The position numbers were made by a program, and so were the translations under genes. From Microlunatus flavus (lineage in GTDB: Bacteria > Actinomycetota > Actinomycetes > Propionibacteriales > Propionibacteriaceae), in contig NZ_FOFA01000010.1 of assembly GCF_900110855.1 (NCBI RefSeq), positions 1 to 64,000 on the forward strand: 64,000 bases of DNA, read 5' to 3'. Of this stretch, positions 63,887 to 64,000 are shown in pieces (positions within the stretch are counted from its first letter, which is position 1; each line of letters opens with the position of its first letter). The notes under the pieces were generated by a model. That model was not told the DNA's origin, did no database searches, and saw nothing but the letters and a program-made list of their open reading frames with translations.

Positions 63887-64000
63887 CACGCCGGCGCGGC
63901 CCCCGGGGGGTGGGAGGACGGCTCGGCCGGCGCGGGCGTTCGCGGGTGCACTCCGCGGACCACGCGCCGAGGACAATTATTCGCGATCTGGCCGAATACA

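Noticed and set aside
63713-63976. Minus-strand frame upstream of groES
   Set aside because: It runs through both CIRCE operators and the terminator hairpin and has no recognisable protein features.

Overview
The window is a very G+C-rich chromosomal segment of an actinobacterium (Actinomycetota). Support comes from GTG/TTG starts, ATGA/GTGA stop-start overlaps, monomeric isocitrate dehydrogenase, PspC/two-component genes, DUF3017 after folD, DUF6350 next to purN, CIRCE-controlled groES-groEL with a His-rich GroEL tail, and a guaB3 / ctaG-like / guaB / sigD / groEL / groES order like that of mycobacteria. The gene set would fit Propionibacteriales, but I cannot fix the genus. About 49 protein genes are supportable. 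I see no rRNA, tRNA or CRISPR array.

Layout. 1-1.4 kb: an IS30-family element that landed inside a dispersed palindromic repeat. 1.4-11.3 kb: methylmalonyl-CoA mutase large subunit, a Na+/H+ antiporter with a UBP zinc finger, a sigma factor with a translationally coupled soluble partner, an EamA exporter, a CNNM/CBS membrane protein, a UDP-glucose dehydrogenase-type enzyme and a cupin. 11.5-29 kb: central metabolism and purine/one-carbon genes (icd, mdh, folD, purH, purN, sucD, sucC, B12-binding mutase subunit), interrupted between DUF6350 and sucD by a secreted-domain protein, a broken small membrane gene, a photolyase-like protein and a nucleotidyltransferase. 29-38 kb: lipase-like hydrolase, two M23 peptidases, an SPFH protein, pcrA, a phospholipase D-type enzyme and a cysteine-free Rrf2 regulator. 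38-43.3 kb: GlsB-type protein and a PspC/two-component envelope-stress cluster. 43.4-50.5 kb: a five-gene peptide ABC importer operon carrying a gamma-glutamyltransferase. 50.7-64 kb: DUF1275 protein, guaA, chorismate mutase, an atypical S8 protease, guaB3, ctaG-like, guaB, sigD, groEL and groES.

How genes work together: the split methylmalonyl-CoA mutase (1.4-3.0 kb and 28.6-29.0 kb) would make succinyl-CoA, which SucCD converts to succinate with nucleotide triphosphate formation. Icd and Mdh are further TCA enzymes. PurN/PurH with FolD, GuaB and GuaA give a near-continuous purine path from GAR formylation to GMP, with one-carbon units supplied by FolD.

The most interesting non-gene signal is a family of about 120-bp dispersed elements (5117-5234, 11294-11410 on the minus strand, 60378-60467). 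All three fold into the same nested helices. The stem sequences differ but remain paired, and an apical nonamer is kept, which is the pattern expected of a selected RNA or single-strand DNA structure. A second palindrome family sits three times between convergent genes (26.3, 37.5, 39.0 kb). A third repeat, with core CCTTCGACAGGCTCAGG, occurs around the IS, before guaA, and in frame inside purH.
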